64,000 bases of DNA from Glycomyces tritici (GCF_030403505.1 NZ_JAUEMJ010000001.1:952606-1016605); one strand, 5' to 3'. Shown: positions 40,708 through 50,607, numbered from the stretch's first letter. Notes: a model not told the origin generated them from the sequence alone. A program made the numbers and translations.

Positions 40708-41867
40708 CAGGCTCCCTTGAGGACGATCGCGTCGCCCTGGCCGCCGCCGCCGCACAGCCCTGCCGCTCCGAACTGGCCGGGGCCGAGCTGACGGGCGAGG
40801 GTCTGGGCGAGGCGCGCCCCGGAGGCCCCGATCGGGTGGCCGAGCGCGATGGCCCCGCCGTCGGGGTTCACGCGTTCGAGGTCGACGCCGAGCGTCTCGG
40901 CCGAGGCCAGGACCACGGCGGCGAAGGCCTCGTTCATCTCGACCACGTCGAGGTCGGCGGCCGCGACGCCGGCCATGGCGAGGGCTTTGGCGATCGCGTT
41001 GGCCGGCTGGTCGAGCAGCGAGTTGTCGGGCCCGGCCACGGTGGCGTACGCCAGGATCTCGGCCGTCCAGGTCCAGCCGTTCGCGACGGCGGTGGACTTC
41101 CTGGCGAGGACGAGCGCGGAGGCGCCGTCGGAGATCTGCGAGGCCGTGGCGGCGGTGATGGTGCCGTTCTCGGTGAACGCCGGTCGCAGGTGGCCCAGGC
41201 CGGCCGCGGTGGACTCGGGCCGGACGCCCTCGTCGGCGTCCACGAGCCCCTTGCGGGTCTCGACGGCGGTGATCTCCTCGGCGAGCCGCTCGGCGGCCTT
41301 GGCGGCGCGCTGGTGCGAGTACGCGGCGAAGGCGTCCTGGTCCTCGCGGGTGATCGAGCGGCCCTTGAGGTGGCGCTCGGTGGACTCGCCCATGGAGATG
41401 CCGTCGTAGGCGTCGGTGAGGCCGTCGTGCGCGAGGTGGTCCAGGAGCACGGTCTCGCCGTACTTGAAGCCGCGGCGCGAGCCCGGCAGCAGGTGCGGGG
41501 CGCGGCTCATCGACTCCATGCCCCCGGCGACGATGACGTCGGCGGCCCCGCCGCGCAGGAGCTGGTCGGCCAGGCCGACGGCGGTGAGCCCCGAGAGGCA
41601 GACCTTGTTGACCGACAGGGACGGGATGCTCATGGGCAGCCCGGCCGCGACGGCCGCCTGGCGGGCCGGGTTCTGTCCGCATCCGGCGGGCAGGACCTGC
41701 CCGAGGATGACCTGGTCGACGCGGCCGGGGTCGACCCCGGCGCGTTCGAGTGCGGCTCTGATCGCGGTCCCGGCCAGATCGGTGGCGGGGATGTCGCTGA
41801 GCGCGCCGTTGAAGCGCCCGATGGGTGTCCGGGCACTGGCGAGGATGACGGTGTTGTCGTCGTTCAT
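40707..41867 (-). CDS. Acetyl-CoA acetyltransferase (thiolase)
   Basis: The 386-residue thiolase condenses or cleaves acetoacetyl-CoA. Catalytic residues are visible: Cys90 in SVNKVCLSG, His in GHPIGASG (about 343) and Cys in GLCGGGGQGDA (about 373), with NEAFA. ATG 41867 follows GGAGG. It precedes meaB and is divergent from mce; this trio keeps the order of the Streptomyces SCO5398-SCO5400 region. Confidence 0.95.
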   Translation of the reverse strand: MNDDNTVILASARTPIGRFNGALSDIPATDLAGTAIRAALERAGVDPGRVDQVILGQVLPAGCGQNPARQAAVAAGLPMSIPSLSVNKVCLSGLTAVGLADQLLRGGAADVIVAGGMESMSRAPHLLPGSRRGFKYGETVLLDHLAHDGLTDAYDGISMGESTERHLKGRSITREDQDAFAAYSHQRAAKAAERLAEEITAVETRKGLVDADEGVRPESTAAGLGHLRPAFTENGTITAATASQISDGASALVLARKSTAVANGWTWTAEILAYATVAGPDNSLLDQPANAIAKALAMAGVAAADLDVVEMNEAFAAVVLASAETLGVDLERVNPDGGAIALGHPIGASGARLAQTLARQLGPGQFGAAGLCGGGGQGDAIVLKGA

Positions 41868-41899
41868 GGAGACCTCCGTTGGTCGATACCCTCGATCGT

Positions 41900-42328
41900 A
41901 TGACGTTCACTGAGGGAATCGGACTGCGGCGCATCGATCATGTCGGGATCGCGGTCCCGGACCTGGATGCGGCCCTGGAGTGGTATGCGGGCGCGCTCGG
42001 CGGGACCGAGGTGCACCGCGAGGTGAACGAGGCGCAGGGGGTGGTCGAGGCGATGGTCGCGTGGCCCGAGGGCGGCGCGCAGGTGCAGCTCCTCGCGCCG
42101 ATCGGGGACGCCTCGCCGATCGCGAAGTTCATCGGGTCGAAGGGGCCGGGGCTGCAGCAGCTGGCGTTCACCGTCGAGGACGTCGAGACGGCGGCGGCCG
42201 CGCTGCGGGCGCGCGGGTGCCGGCTCCTCTACGACGAAGCCCGCCAAGGCACCGCGGGCTCCAAGATCAACTTCGTGCACCCGCGTGACGCCGGAGGCGT
42301 CCTGGTCGAACTGGTCGAACCCGCATAG
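41900..42328 (+). CDS. mce: Methylmalonyl-CoA epimerase
   Basis: The 142-residue VOC-fold metalloenzyme interconverts (2R)- and (2S)-methylmalonyl-CoA. LRRIDHVGIAVPDLDAALEWY holds the first metal His, and GLQQLAFTVEDVE, KINFVHPRDAGGVLVELVEP hold later conserved positions with the Glu ligand. The start is ATG 41900, 7 nt after TACCCT; the frame from 41879 would begin inside the promoter. It faces the thiolase-meaB pair. Confidence 0.93.
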   Translation: MTFTEGIGLRRIDHVGIAVPDLDAALEWYAGALGGTEVHREVNEAQGVVEAMVAWPEGGAQVQLLAPIGDASPIAKFIGSKGPGLQQLAFTVEDVETAAAALRARGCRLLYDEARQGTAGSKINFVHPRDAGGVLVELVEPA

Positions 42329-42556
42329 GGCCCTTGCAGGTCCGCTGTCGGAGGGCGACGGTGAGGGCACGCGCACTGTCGGATAGACGACGTCGTTCGG
42401 GTGACACGCGAAGGACGCCGAAACTTCACCGCTGGCGACTTCCGTGTCGTTTCAAGGATTTCGACCGTTTTGCGGCTAGTGTTGCGGGTGGTTCGCCCTC
42501 CACAAACCCCTGACCTTGCTGTCGACATTCGCATTCGCGTCTGCAAGTATTGGTCC

Positions 42557-43756
42557 ATGTCGCAGCAGCCCTCCAGCAGTACCTTTTTCGACAACGACCA
42601 ATCGGTGCCGGAATTCCCCGTGCAGTTGCGGGGTTACGACCGACACCAGGTGGATGAGTTCATCCAGAAGAACCTCGGCAAGCTGAAGCAGACCGAGTCG
42701 CAGCGGACCGAGGCCGAGCAGCGGATGACCGACGCCCAGCGTCGTCTGCGCCAGGCCGAGCAGCGCATCCAGGGTCTCGAGCAGCGCCTCGCCGAGCAGC
42801 AGAAGCAGCTCGAGGAGAACACCCGCCCGACGCTCTCCGGGCTCGGCACCCGGGTCGAGCAGATCCTGCGGCTGGCCGAGGAGCAGGCGAACGAGCACCG
42901 CGCCGAGGCCAAGCGCGAGACCGAGGGCATCCTCTCGGCCGCCCGCCTCGAGTCCCGCGAGATCACCGACGCCGCCCGCGGCGAGGCCGGCTCCCTGAAG
43001 CAGAACGCCGAGCGCGAGGCCAACACCCTCCGCACGCAGGTGGAGCGCGAGGTCGCGGAGCTGCGGACCAACGCCCGCCGCGAGTGCGAGACCCTCCGCG
43101 CCGACGCCGAGCGCGAGACCAAGCAGCTGCGCACCGCCACCGGCCACGAAGTGGCCGAGCTCAAGGCTTCCGTCGAGCGCGAGGTCGCGACCCTCCGTGC
43201 CACGGCGGACCGCGAGATCACCCAGCTGCGCGCCAAGGCCGCCCGCGAGGCCGAGGAGAAGCGCGCCGAGGCCGCGAAGCTCTTCGCCGAGGCGAAGGAG
43301 AAGCGCGACAAGGACCTCCAGGCCCTCGACCTCGAGCTGGCCGAGCGCAAGGAGAAGGCCGAGCGCGAGGAGTCCGACCGCCACACCCGCGCGGTCGCCG
43401 AGACCCAGAAGCTCGTGTCCGACGCCGAGAACCGCGCCCGCGACGCCGAGGAGCGCGCCAAGGCCGCGGAGACCCGCGGCGAGGAGAAGCGCTCCGAGGC
43501 CGACAACTACGCGAGCGAGACCACCAGCAAGGCCAAGAAGGACGCGCAGAAGCTCGTCTCCGACGCGAAGTCCGAGGCCGAGCGGCTGCTCGCGGACGCC
43601 AAGTCGGACGCCGAACGCGTCACGACCGACGCCGAGACCAAGGTGGCCGAGCTCACCGCGAAGCGGGACCAGGTGCAGGAGACGCTGCGCAATCTCAGCG
43701 GTCTGGTCAGCGGCGCCCTTGGTGGCGCCCTTGGGCAGCAGGGCGACGACAAGTAG
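42557..43756 (+). CDS. Scy-like DivIVA-domain coiled-coil protein
   Basis: The 399-residue protein has a DivIVA-type N-terminal segment (FPVQLRGYDRHQVDEFIQK, about 22-40), followed by almost continuous coiled coil rich in Ala, Glu, Lys and Arg with EREV-type repeats, and a short Gly-rich end. Its place next to mce-thiolase-meaB equals that of Scy (SCO5397) in Streptomyces, a tip-organising scaffold, but Scy is about three times longer. It probably helps organise polar growth with the next gene and DivIVA. ATG 42557 is 6 nt after AAGTAT; another possible promoter (TAGTGT) lies at 42477-42482. Confidence 0.85.
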   Translation: MSQQPSSSTFFDNDQSVPEFPVQLRGYDRHQVDEFIQKNLGKLKQTESQRTEAEQRMTDAQRRLRQAEQRIQGLEQRLAEQQKQLEENTRPTLSGLGTRVEQILRLAEEQANEHRAEAKRETEGILSAARLESREITDAARGEAGSLKQNAEREANTLRTQVEREVAELRTNARRECETLRADAERETKQLRTATGHEVAELKASVEREVATLRATADREITQLRAKAAREAEEKRAEAAKLFAEAKEKRDKDLQALDLELAERKEKAEREESDRHTRAVAETQKLVSDAENRARDAEERAKAAETRGEEKRSEADNYASETTSKAKKDAQKLVSDAKSEAERLLADAKSDAERVTTDAETKVAELTAKRDQVQETLRNLSGLVSGALGGALGQQGDDK

Positions 43757-43863
43757 AAAAACAGGACGACAAGTAAACCTGGCGAATCCGCGTTACCGTC
43801 GAAGTCTGCGACCGTGAAGAATGATCGCAGGCGTAGGTCGACGGTGGAGGAACCACAGCTTCG

Positions 43864-43912
43864 GCCGCGTCCCGTCACATCCGGTCCCTTGCCGGGCGTG
43901 ACGGGACGCGGC
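43864..43912 (+). terminator. Long hairpin between the two coiled-coil genes
   Basis: Fifteen-base arms (GCCGCGTCCCGTCAC / GTGACGGGACGCGGC) enclose a 19-base loop, ending 18 bases before the second coiled-coil gene. It may end the first transcript or act as an attenuator or processing site for the second. No T-tract follows. Confidence 0.65.
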
Positions 43913-43930
43913 TTACGTGAGGATGAGGGT

Positions 43931-45751
43931 ATGGCGCGTGAAGACAGACTGGACGACTCGGAACTGCTGACCGGATTCAACGAGGGTGGACCCGTCGAGT
44001 ACGAGTTCGAGACCGCCTTGCGCGGATACGACAAGGGACAGGTCAAGCGGTTCCTGCAGCAGATGCAGCTCCAGATGGACACCCTCGCAGGTGAACGGGC
44101 GGAGGCGGTCGCGCAGATCGACCGGCTCGTGATCCAGATCCAGCAGCTGCAAGCCCAGATCCAGGAGCTCAGGCGCCGCAGTGCCGCGGGCGACAAGGCC
44201 TCGTACCGGCACCTGGGCGTGCGGATCGAGCACATGCTGACCCTCGCGGAGGAGCAGGCCGAGGAGATCAAGGCCAACGCCCACGCGCAGACCCAGCACC
44301 TGCACCACCACGCGGACAACCGTCTTCGCGAGGCCGAGGCGCAGATCGAGCAGGCCCGCAAGGACTTCGAGACCACGCTGAAGGCCCGCCGGGCCGCCGC
44401 CGAGAAGGCCGAGGCCGACCGGCGCGCGATCATCGACGCCGAGATCAACAAGCGGGCCCGCGAAGCGCAGACCATGGTGGACCAGGCCAAGGAGCGCGCC
44501 GCCGCGCTGGTGGCCGAGGCCGAGCAGGACGCCGAGAACAAGCGCGCCGCGGCTGACGAGCAGACCCGGCAGCTGGTCGCTCACGTCGAGCGCCTCCGCG
44601 CCGAGGCCCAGCAGCTCAAGGACGACGCCGCTCTCGCGTCGGAGCAGGTCATCAGCGAGGCCCGCGAGAAGGCCGAGCGGATCGCCGCCGAAGCGGAGGC
44701 CGAGGCCGAGCGCAAGCGCGCCGAGCACGAGGCCGAGCTGCGGGACCTGCGCACCGAGGCCGTCGAGAACCTCGAGAAGTTCAAGCAGGAGACCGAGACG
44801 TTCGCGCAGACCGTCCGCACCGACGCCGAGAGCGAGGCCACGCGGGTGCGGGCCGAGGCGGCCGACAATGCGACCCTCACGCGCACCGAGGCCGCCGACG
44901 AGGCCAAGCGCCTCCGCCTCGACGCCCAGCGGCGCCTGGAGGAGGCCGAGGCCGAAGCGCAGCGGCTCACCACCGAGACCGACGAGAAGGTCGCGAAGCT
45001 CACCGCCGAAGCCGAGGAGGCCGCCCGCCTGGAGCGCGAGGCCGCCGAGGCGAGCGCACTGCGGCTGGCCGAGGAGACCGAGCGCGAGACCCAGCGCCTG
45101 CGCGAGGAGGCGGCCGACGCCTCCCGCAAGGAGCGCGAGGCCGCCGAGGTCGCCGCCCGCAAGCTCACCGAGGAGACCGCGGCCGAGACGGCCCGCCTGC
45201 GCGAGCAGGCCGCCGCCGAGGCCGAGCGGGTCACCGCCGAGGCCGCCGCGGAGGCCGCCAAGCTGCGCGAGAACGCCGACCGGGCGAGGGTCGAAGCGGA
45301 GTCCGAAGTGGAGCGCGCCCGCGCGCAGCTGACCGAGATCGAGACCGAGCGCGAGCGGCTGCTCGCCGAGGCCAAGGCGGAAGCCGCGCGCATCCTCGAG
45401 CAGGCCGGCATGGAGGCCGAGCAGGTCCGCTCCGAGCGCGACCAGTACGTGTCCGAGGCCGAGAAGAAGGCCGAGAACGCCAAGCGCCGCGCCGAGGAGC
45501 TCTCCAAGACCGCCAAGCAGACCGCGCGCCGCGACTCCGAGGCCATCCTGGCCACGGCCCGCGCGCAGGCGAAGAAGCTCATCGAAGAGGCCCGCGCGGC
45601 CCGCGCCGAGGAGCCCCCGAAGGCGGCCGAGCAGGCCGTCCAGGAGGCGACCGCCGAGGCCGCGGTGAACAAGCCGACCAACGCCCGCAAGCGGCCCCAG
45701 GGCGGCGGCAAGCAGAACAGCGGCGCCGCAGAGAAGGTCTCGTTCTCCTAA
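43931..45751 (+). CDS. FilP/Scy-like coiled-coil polarity protein
   Basis: The 606-residue protein has a DivIVA-like N-terminal segment (VEYEFETALRGYDKGQVKRFLQQ, about 20-42), then a long Ala/Glu/Arg coiled coil with many EEA.RLE/EAER repeats, and a basic, Asn/Gly-rich tail. The position corresponds to FilP (SCO5396), an intermediate-filament-like protein of the hyphal tip, although FilP is about half this length. ATG 43931 has GAGG upstream; GTG 43814 would extend it through the hairpin and is less likely. Codon use is strongly biased to GCC/GAG, as expected. Confidence 0.85.
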   Translation: MAREDRLDDSELLTGFNEGGPVEYEFETALRGYDKGQVKRFLQQMQLQMDTLAGERAEAVAQIDRLVIQIQQLQAQIQELRRRSAAGDKASYRHLGVRIEHMLTLAEEQAEEIKANAHAQTQHLHHHADNRLREAEAQIEQARKDFETTLKARRAAAEKAEADRRAIIDAEINKRAREAQTMVDQAKERAAALVAEAEQDAENKRAAADEQTRQLVAHVERLRAEAQQLKDDAALASEQVISEAREKAERIAAEAEAEAERKRAEHEAELRDLRTEAVENLEKFKQETETFAQTVRTDAESEATRVRAEAADNATLTRTEAADEAKRLRLDAQRRLEEAEAEAQRLTTETDEKVAKLTAEAEEAARLEREAAEASALRLAEETERETQRLREEAADASRKEREAAEVAARKLTEETAAETARLREQAAAEAERVTAEAAAEAAKLRENADRARVEAESEVERARAQLTEIETERERLLAEAKAEAARILEQAGMEAEQVRSERDQYVSEAEKKAENAKRRAEELSKTAKQTARRDSEAILATARAQAKKLIEEARAARAEEPPKAAEQAVQEATAEAAVNKPTNARKRPQGGGKQNSGAAEKVSFS

Positions 45752-45770
45752 GCAGGCGAAACGAACGGGA

Positions 45771-45803
45771 GGGCCCGGTGCGAAGATCCGCACCGGGCCC
45801 TTT
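45771..45803 (+). terminator. Terminator of the coiled-coil gene
   Basis: GGGCCCGGTGCG (45771-45782) pairs with CGCACCGGGCCC (45789-45800) and is followed by TTTCG, 20 bases past the stop codon. Confidence 0.85.
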
Positions 45804-45811
45804 CGCATGTC

Positions 45812-46007
45812 CCCCGCACCCCGCACCCCGCACCCCGCACCCCGCACCCCGCACCCCGCACCCCGCACCCCGCACCCCGCACCCCGCACCCCGCACCCCG
45901 CACCCCGCACCCCGCACCCCGCACCCCGCACCCCGCACCCCGCACCCCGCACCCCGCACCCCGCACCCCGCACCCCGCACCCCGCACCCCGCACCCCGCA
46001 CCCCGCA
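45812..46007. repeat. Heptamer tandem repeat (CCCCGCA), 28 exact copies
   Basis: CCCCGCA is repeated 28 times without an error across 196 bases between two convergent terminators. All frames stay open, which produces artefact ORFs of repeated RTPHPAP or GCGVRGA. The perfection points to recent slippage. The adjoining 46008-46147 shows no gene. Confidence 0.97.
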
Positions 46008-46147
46008 CCCGACGATGCTCGCCCGACTCTTTCGGGTGACACGGCCGCCGCCGACCCCCGTTTTCGTCGGTCCCCCGAGCAAAGCTGGGCGCTAGGGTTC
46101 CTTCCCCTCTCGGGAGGGTGGGGGTTCGTGGACGGCCGCACGCGAAA

Positions 46148-46177
46148 GGGCCCGCAGCGCATATGCGCTGCGGGCCC
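46148..46177 (-). terminator. Terminator of the sugar transporter operon
   Basis: A perfect 30-bp palindrome (GGGCCCGCAGCGCAT and its complement) lies 20 bases past the mmsB stop; on the minus strand it is followed by TTTCGCG. Confidence 0.85.
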
Positions 46178-46196
46178 TCAGATCCAACGTGAGCGA

Positions 46197-47528
46197 CTAC
46201 GAGATGGGCTTGTCATCCGTGGTCGCGTCGAGCGTCCCGGCCTTGGTGGGCTCCTCGTCAGTGCCCTCCTTGGCCTTGCGCTTGGCGTCGCCCGCACCGC
46301 CGGGGGTGGTGCCGACGATCGGCGGCATCAGGCCGCCGCCGGTGGCGCGCTTCTTGTTCCACACGTCGAACAGCACCGCGGCGAGCACGACCAGGCCCAG
46401 GATGATCTGGACCGTGTCGGTCGCGATGCCCAGGACCTGCATGCCCTGGCGCAGGACGCCCATCACGAGACCACCGATGACCGCACCGATGATCGTGCCG
46501 ACGCCGCCGGTGACCGAGGCGCCGCCGATGAACGAGGCCGCGATGGCGTCGAGCTCGAACGCGTTGCCCGCGCCCGGGGTCGCCGCGTGCAGGCGGGCGG
46601 TCACGATGACGCCGGCGAGACCGGCCAGCGCACCCATGATCACGAAGACGAAGAACGTGGTCTGCTTGGTCTTGACGCCCGAGAGCATCGCGGCCTTCTC
46701 GTTCCCGCCACCCGCGTAGACGTGGCGGCCGAACACGGTGCGGTTCGCGATGAACGTGAACAGCAGGACCAGACCCAGCAGGATCCAGCCGATGATCGGC
46801 AGGCCCTTGTACGAGTAGAACGTGTACGCGGCGGCGAGCATGACCGCGGCGATCGCCGCGGTCTTGATCAGCCAGGTCGTCTGGGAGGACGCGGCGATGC
46901 CGGCCTTCACCTGGCGGCTGCGGCTGCGCACCGAGAAGTACACGAACAGGGCCGCGCCCAGGATGCCCACCACGAGGGTCGGCACCCGCAGGTCGACGCC
47001 CATGAACTGGTAGCCGGAGGCGAGCTCGTTGAAGGTGCCGGTGGTGCCCTTCGTCTCCGCGTCCAGGACCTTGAGGGTCAGGCCGCGGAAGATGAGCATG
47101 CCCGCGAGGGTCACGATGAACGCCGGGATGCGCACGTACGCGATCCAGAACGCCTGCCAGACGCCGATCGCGGCGCCCAGGGCCACGGCGAAGAGCACCG
47201 CGACGTACCAGGGCCAGCCCCAGTCCGAGAGGGCGATCGCCGACATGGCGCCGCAGAACGCCAGCACGGAGCCGACCGACAGGTCGATGTGGCCGTTGAC
47301 GATGACCAGCATCATCCCGATCGCGAGGATCAGGATGTACGAGTTCTGCAGGATCACGTTCGTGATGTTCAGCGGCGTGATGAAGTTTTCGTTCTGCAGG
47401 GTCACGTTGAGGACCTGGAACAGGATCATGATCAGCACCAGGGCGATGATCATGCCGTAGGCGCGCAGGTTGATGTTGCGCACTGCCGAGAGGAAGCTCG
47501 GCCGGGTCTTGGTCGGGACGGTGGTCAT
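46197..47528 (-). CDS. mmsB: Multiple-monosaccharide ABC transporter permease
   Basis: The 443-residue permease has 10-11 predicted membrane segments. Family marks are [40 protein letters not shown], the [15 protein letters not shown] motif (cytoplasmic coupling region) and [21 protein letters not shown]. It forms the channel for monosaccharides such as xylose, arabinose or glucose with MmsA and ChvE. ATG 47528 overlaps mmsA by four bases. A charged ~45-residue C-terminal tail is typical of actinobacterial members. Confidence 0.95.
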   Translation of the reverse strand: MTTVPTKTRPSFLSAVRNINLRAYGMIIALVLIMILFQVLNVTLQNENFITPLNITNVILQNSYILILAIGMMLVIVNGHIDLSVGSVLAFCGAMSAIALSDWGWPWYVAVLFAVALGAAIGVWQAFWIAYVRIPAFIVTLAGMLIFRGLTLKVLDAETKGTTGTFNELASGYQFMGVDLRVPTLVVGILGAALFVYFSVRSRSRQVKAGIAASSQTTWLIKTAAIAAVMLAAAYTFYSYKGLPIIGWILLGLVLLFTFIANRTVFGRHVYAGGGNEKAAMLSGVKTKQTTFFVFVIMGALAGLAGVIVTARLHAATPGAGNAFELDAIAASFIGGASVTGGVGTIIGAVIGGLVMGVLRQGMQVLGIATDTVQIILGLVVLAAVLFDVWNKKRATGGGLMPPIVGTTPGGAGDAKRKAKEGTDEEPTKAGTLDATTDDKPIS

Positions 47529-49078
47529 TGGCGTTGCTCTTCTCCCCCGCTGGCGGTCTCAAGGGTCATGAGACGCATCAGCTCTTCCTGTGTGGCGTTG
47601 GCCCGGTCGACCTGACCGGTGATGTGGCCGGCGCTCATCGCATAGATGCGGTCGCACATGCCGAGCAGCTCTGGCAGTTCGGAGGAGATCATGAGAACCC
47701 CCTTGCCCTGGTCGACCAGCTTGTGGATCAGCTCGTAGATCTCGTACTTGGCGCCGACGTCGATGCCTCGCGTCGGCTCGTCGAGGATGAGCAGCTCGGG
47801 TTCGGTGAAGACCCACTTCCCGAGCACGACCTTCTGCTGGTTGCCGCCGGACAGGTTGCCGGCGAGCGAGTAGACCGACGGCGCCTTGACGCCGAACTCG
47901 ACGCGCAGACGCTCGGAGACCGCGTTGACCTTGTCCTGGTCGACGACGCCGCGCGAGGAGAGCCGGTCGAGCCCGGGGAGGGTGAAGTTCTCCCGCAGGT
48001 CGTAGTCGAGGTGCAGGCCGTAGTGCTTGCGGTCCTCGGTGGCGTAGGCCAGGCCGGCCTCGATGGCCTCGGGGACGTCGCGCACGTGCAGTCGCTTGCC
48101 GTCCATCGTGGCCTCGCCCGAGATGTTCGAGCCCCAGCTGCGGCCGAAGACGCTCATCGCGAACTCGGTGCGCCCGGCGCCCATGAGCCCGGCCAGGCCG
48201 ACGATCTCGCCGCGGGCGACGTTGAGCGAGGCCTTGTTGACGATCACCCGGTCGCGCTGCTCAGGGTGGTAGACCGTCCAGTCGTTGACCTCGAAGAAGA
48301 CCTTGCCGATCTTCGGGTCGTGCGGCGGGTACAGGTGCTCGAGGTCGCGGCCGACCATGGACTTGATGAGCCGGTCCTCGGTGACGGCGCCGGCCTCGGT
48401 CTCCATCGTCTCGATCGACTGGCCGTCGCGCAGCACGGTGATCCGGTCGGCGACCGACAGGACCTCGCCCAGCTTGTGGGAGATGATGATGCTGGTGACG
48501 CCCTCCTCGCGGAGCTGGCGGAGCAGCTCCAGGAGGTTCTCGGAGTCGGAGTCGTTGAGGGCGGCGGTCGGCTCGTCCAGGATCAGGAGCTTGACGTCCT
48601 TGGACAGGGCCTTGGCGATCTCGACGAGCTGCTGCTTGCCCACGCCGATCTTCTCGACCAGCGTGGCCGGGTTGTCGTGGAGGCCGACCTTCTGCATGAG
48701 GCGGGCGGCCTCGGTGTTGGTGCGGTCCCAGGAGATGACACCGCCGCGCTTGCGCTCGTTGCCGAGGAAGATGTTCTCGGCGATGGAGAGCTCCCCGACG
48801 AGGGCGAGCTCCTGGTGGATGATGACGACGCCGGCGGCTTCGGAGTCGCGGATGTTCTTGAACTGGGCGGGCTCACCGTCGAACTCGATCTCGCCGTCGA
48901 AGTCCCCGTAGGCGTAGACGCCCGACAGGATCTTCATCAGCGTCGACTTGCCGGCGCCGTTCTCGCCGACGAGTGCGTGGATCGTGGCCCGCTTGACCCC
49001 CAACGCGACCCCGGACAGTGCGAGCACGCCCGGGAACCGCTTGGTGATCCCCCGCATTCGGAGGATGTCTTCAGACAT
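47525..49078 (-). CDS. mmsA: Multiple-monosaccharide ABC transporter ATPase
   Basis: The 517-residue protein has two fused ATPase domains. The first has a full Walker A (GENGAGKST, 38-46), Q-loop and [10 protein letters not shown]; the second has the degenerate [12 protein letters not shown]-loop normal for this class, LSGGNQQK and [11 protein letters not shown]. It energises uptake with MmsB and the ChvE-type binding protein. ATG 49078 is chosen; a GTG-type extension to 49138 lacks homology. Confidence 0.95.
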   Translation of the reverse strand: MSEDILRMRGITKRFPGVLALSGVALGVKRATIHALVGENGAGKSTLMKILSGVYAYGDFDGEIEFDGEPAQFKNIRDSEAAGVVIIHQELALVGELSIAENIFLGNERKRGGVISWDRTNTEAARLMQKVGLHDNPATLVEKIGVGKQQLVEIAKALSKDVKLLILDEPTAALNDSDSENLLELLRQLREEGVTSIIISHKLGEVLSVADRITVLRDGQSIETMETEAGAVTEDRLIKSMVGRDLEHLYPPHDPKIGKVFFEVNDWTVYHPEQRDRVIVNKASLNVARGEIVGLAGLMGAGRTEFAMSVFGRSWGSNISGEATMDGKRLHVRDVPEAIEAGLAYATEDRKHYGLHLDYDLRENFTLPGLDRLSSRGVVDQDKVNAVSERLRVEFGVKAPSVYSLAGNLSGGNQQKVVLGKWVFTEPELLILDEPTRGIDVGAKYEIYELIHKLVDQGKGVLMISSELPELLGMCDRIYAMSAGHITGQVDRANATQEELMRLMTLETASGGEEQRQ

Positions 49079-49180
49079 TGCTTCGTCCCATTTTGAAAGA
49101 TTGGACTGCTCTGGGGAGAGAGGTTCAGGGACGCCCATGGCGGGCAGGGCGTCCCTGAGAGAAAGGTCTGGCGGTGACCG

Positions 49181-50266
49181 TTAGGCCAGTTCTTCGGCGT
49201 CGATGTAACCGGAGTCGACGACGATCTCCTGGTAGTTGTTCACGTCCACGCTGACCGGCTCGAGCAGGTAGGCCGGGACGACCTTGTTGCCGTTGTCGTA
49301 GGTCTCGGTGTTGTTGACCTCGGGCTCCTTGCCGTCGAGGACCGCGACGACCATGTCGACCGTGGTGGCCGCGAGTTCGCGGGTGTCCTTGTAGACGGTC
49401 ATCGACTGCAGTCCGTCGATGATGTACTTCACGGACTCGACCTCGGCGTCCTGGCCGGTCACGACGGGCATCTCGGTGTAGCCGCTGCCCTGGAGCGAGG
49501 CGATGATGCCGCGGCTGATGCCGTCGTACGGCGCGAGGATCGCGTCGACCTGGGAGCCGTCGTTGTAGAAGTTGGACAGGATGTTGTCCATGCGCTCCTG
49601 CGCGACGGCGCCGTCCCAGTTCTCGGTGGCGATCTGCTCGAGCGTGGTCTGGCCGGACTTCACCACGAGCTGGCCGCCGGTGACGTAGGGCTCGAGGACC
49701 TCCCAGGCGCCGTTGAAGAAGTACTGGGTGTTGTTATCGGTCAACGCCCCGGCGAAGAGCTCGATGTTGAACGGGCCGGCCTGGTTGGCGAGGTCGAGGG
49801 CCTCGACGATGTAGGTGCCCTGCAGGGTGCCGACCTTGGTGTTGTCGAACGACGCGTAGTAGTCGACGTCCGGCGTGTCCAGGATGAGGCGGTCGTAGGC
49901 GATGACCGTGATGTCCTGACCCTTGGCCTGGGCGAGGACGCCGCTGAGGGACTTGTTGTCGATCGCGGCGATGACGAGGACGTCCACGTTCTGGCCGACC
50001 ATGGTCTCGATGGCGCTGACCTGGTCGGCGGCGACGTCGTTCGAGTACTGGAGGGTGACTTCGTAGCCCTCTTCCTCGAACGCGGCCTTCAGGTTGTCGC
50101 CGTCAAGGATCCAGCGCTCGGAGGTCTTGGTCGGCATCGCGATGCCGACCTTCTTGCCGCCCGAGCCGTCGCCGCCGCCTTCTTCAGAGGCGCAGGCGGA
50201 AGCGACCATGGCGACTGCGGCCGCGCCGATGGTTCCGGTCATCAGGTGTCGTCGGTTGACGTTCAT
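49181..50266 (-). CDS. chvE: ChvE/XylF-like sugar-binding lipoprotein
   Basis: The 361-residue substrate-binding protein has a lipoprotein signal peptide (RRHLMTGTIGAAAVAMVASAC, Cys at about 24), then a periplasmic-binding fold of type I: KVGIAMPTKTSERWILDGDNLKAAFEEEGYEV, VLVIAAIDNKSLSGVL, LFAGALTDNNTQYFFNGAW, PYDGISRGIIASL and VVTGQDAEVESVKYI. It collects monosaccharides at the membrane's outer face. ATG 50266 follows GAAGGAG. It is the first gene of the operon; 103 bases separate it from mmsA. Confidence 0.95.
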   Translation of the reverse strand: MNVNRRHLMTGTIGAAAVAMVASACASEEGGGDGSGGKKVGIAMPTKTSERWILDGDNLKAAFEEEGYEVTLQYSNDVAADQVSAIETMVGQNVDVLVIAAIDNKSLSGVLAQAKGQDITVIAYDRLILDTPDVDYYASFDNTKVGTLQGTYIVEALDLANQAGPFNIELFAGALTDNNTQYFFNGAWEVLEPYVTGGQLVVKSGQTTLEQIATENWDGAVAQERMDNILSNFYNDGSQVDAILAPYDGISRGIIASLQGSGYTEMPVVTGQDAEVESVKYIIDGLQSMTVYKDTRELAATTVDMVVAVLDGKEPEVNNTETYDNGNKVVPAYLLEPVSVDVNNYQEIVVDSGYIDAEELA

Positions 50267-50607
50267 CTGCTTAGTACTCCTTCGTACCGGGCGGTGCCGG
50301 TGCACGACCGACGACGCCCTGGGGTCAAGACGGATTCGATAGTTCAACGTTTTTCCACAACCGTCAACAGCGGATGCGTCTCGTGTCCGAATCGTTGCTT
50401 TCCAACAACGACGAATTCCGACACTCGACTCCCTCGCGGCACATCGAACCCGTGACACCTCAATGAAAATAACTGTGCGTATTTACTTCCTCACCTGATC
50501 GTCCCACATCCCTACGGCCGACTACCGCTTGACCGATCGGATGGGTTAGCCTCACATTTAGTGCCAAATCACGACACCGAACAGCTGACCCCCCGGAGGA
50601 GGTGAGG
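50267..50607. promoter_or_regulatory. Divergent control region of chvE and the pseudokinase
   Basis: This 340-bp, relatively AT-rich stretch has no gene. It contains an inverted repeat, CGTTG at 50393-50397 and CAACG further right, joined by CTTTCCAA, which could be a repressor site for the sugar operon. GGAGGAGG just before 50608 is the ribosome site of the plus-strand gene. A TTGACC near 50528 is a possible -35 box. Confidence 0.4.

Noticed and set aside
36745..40791. 1348-codon plus-strand ORF opposite folC, valS and meaB
   Set aside because: It spans three real genes and their gaps on the other strand; such open antisense frames are expected at about 70% GC.
45812..46007. CRISPR array
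   Set aside because: The units are 7 bp and contiguous with no spacers, and no cas genes are near.
45748..46095. ORFs encoding GCGVRGA or RTPHPAP repeats
   Set aside because: They are translations of the 28-copy CCCCGCA repeat, with no ribosome site or conserved flank.
43913..46162. 749-codon minus-strand ORF opposite the second coiled-coil gene
   Set aside because: It is a reversed reading of an Ala/Glu-rich coiled coil plus the heptamer array; the Gly/Leu-rich product is an artefact.
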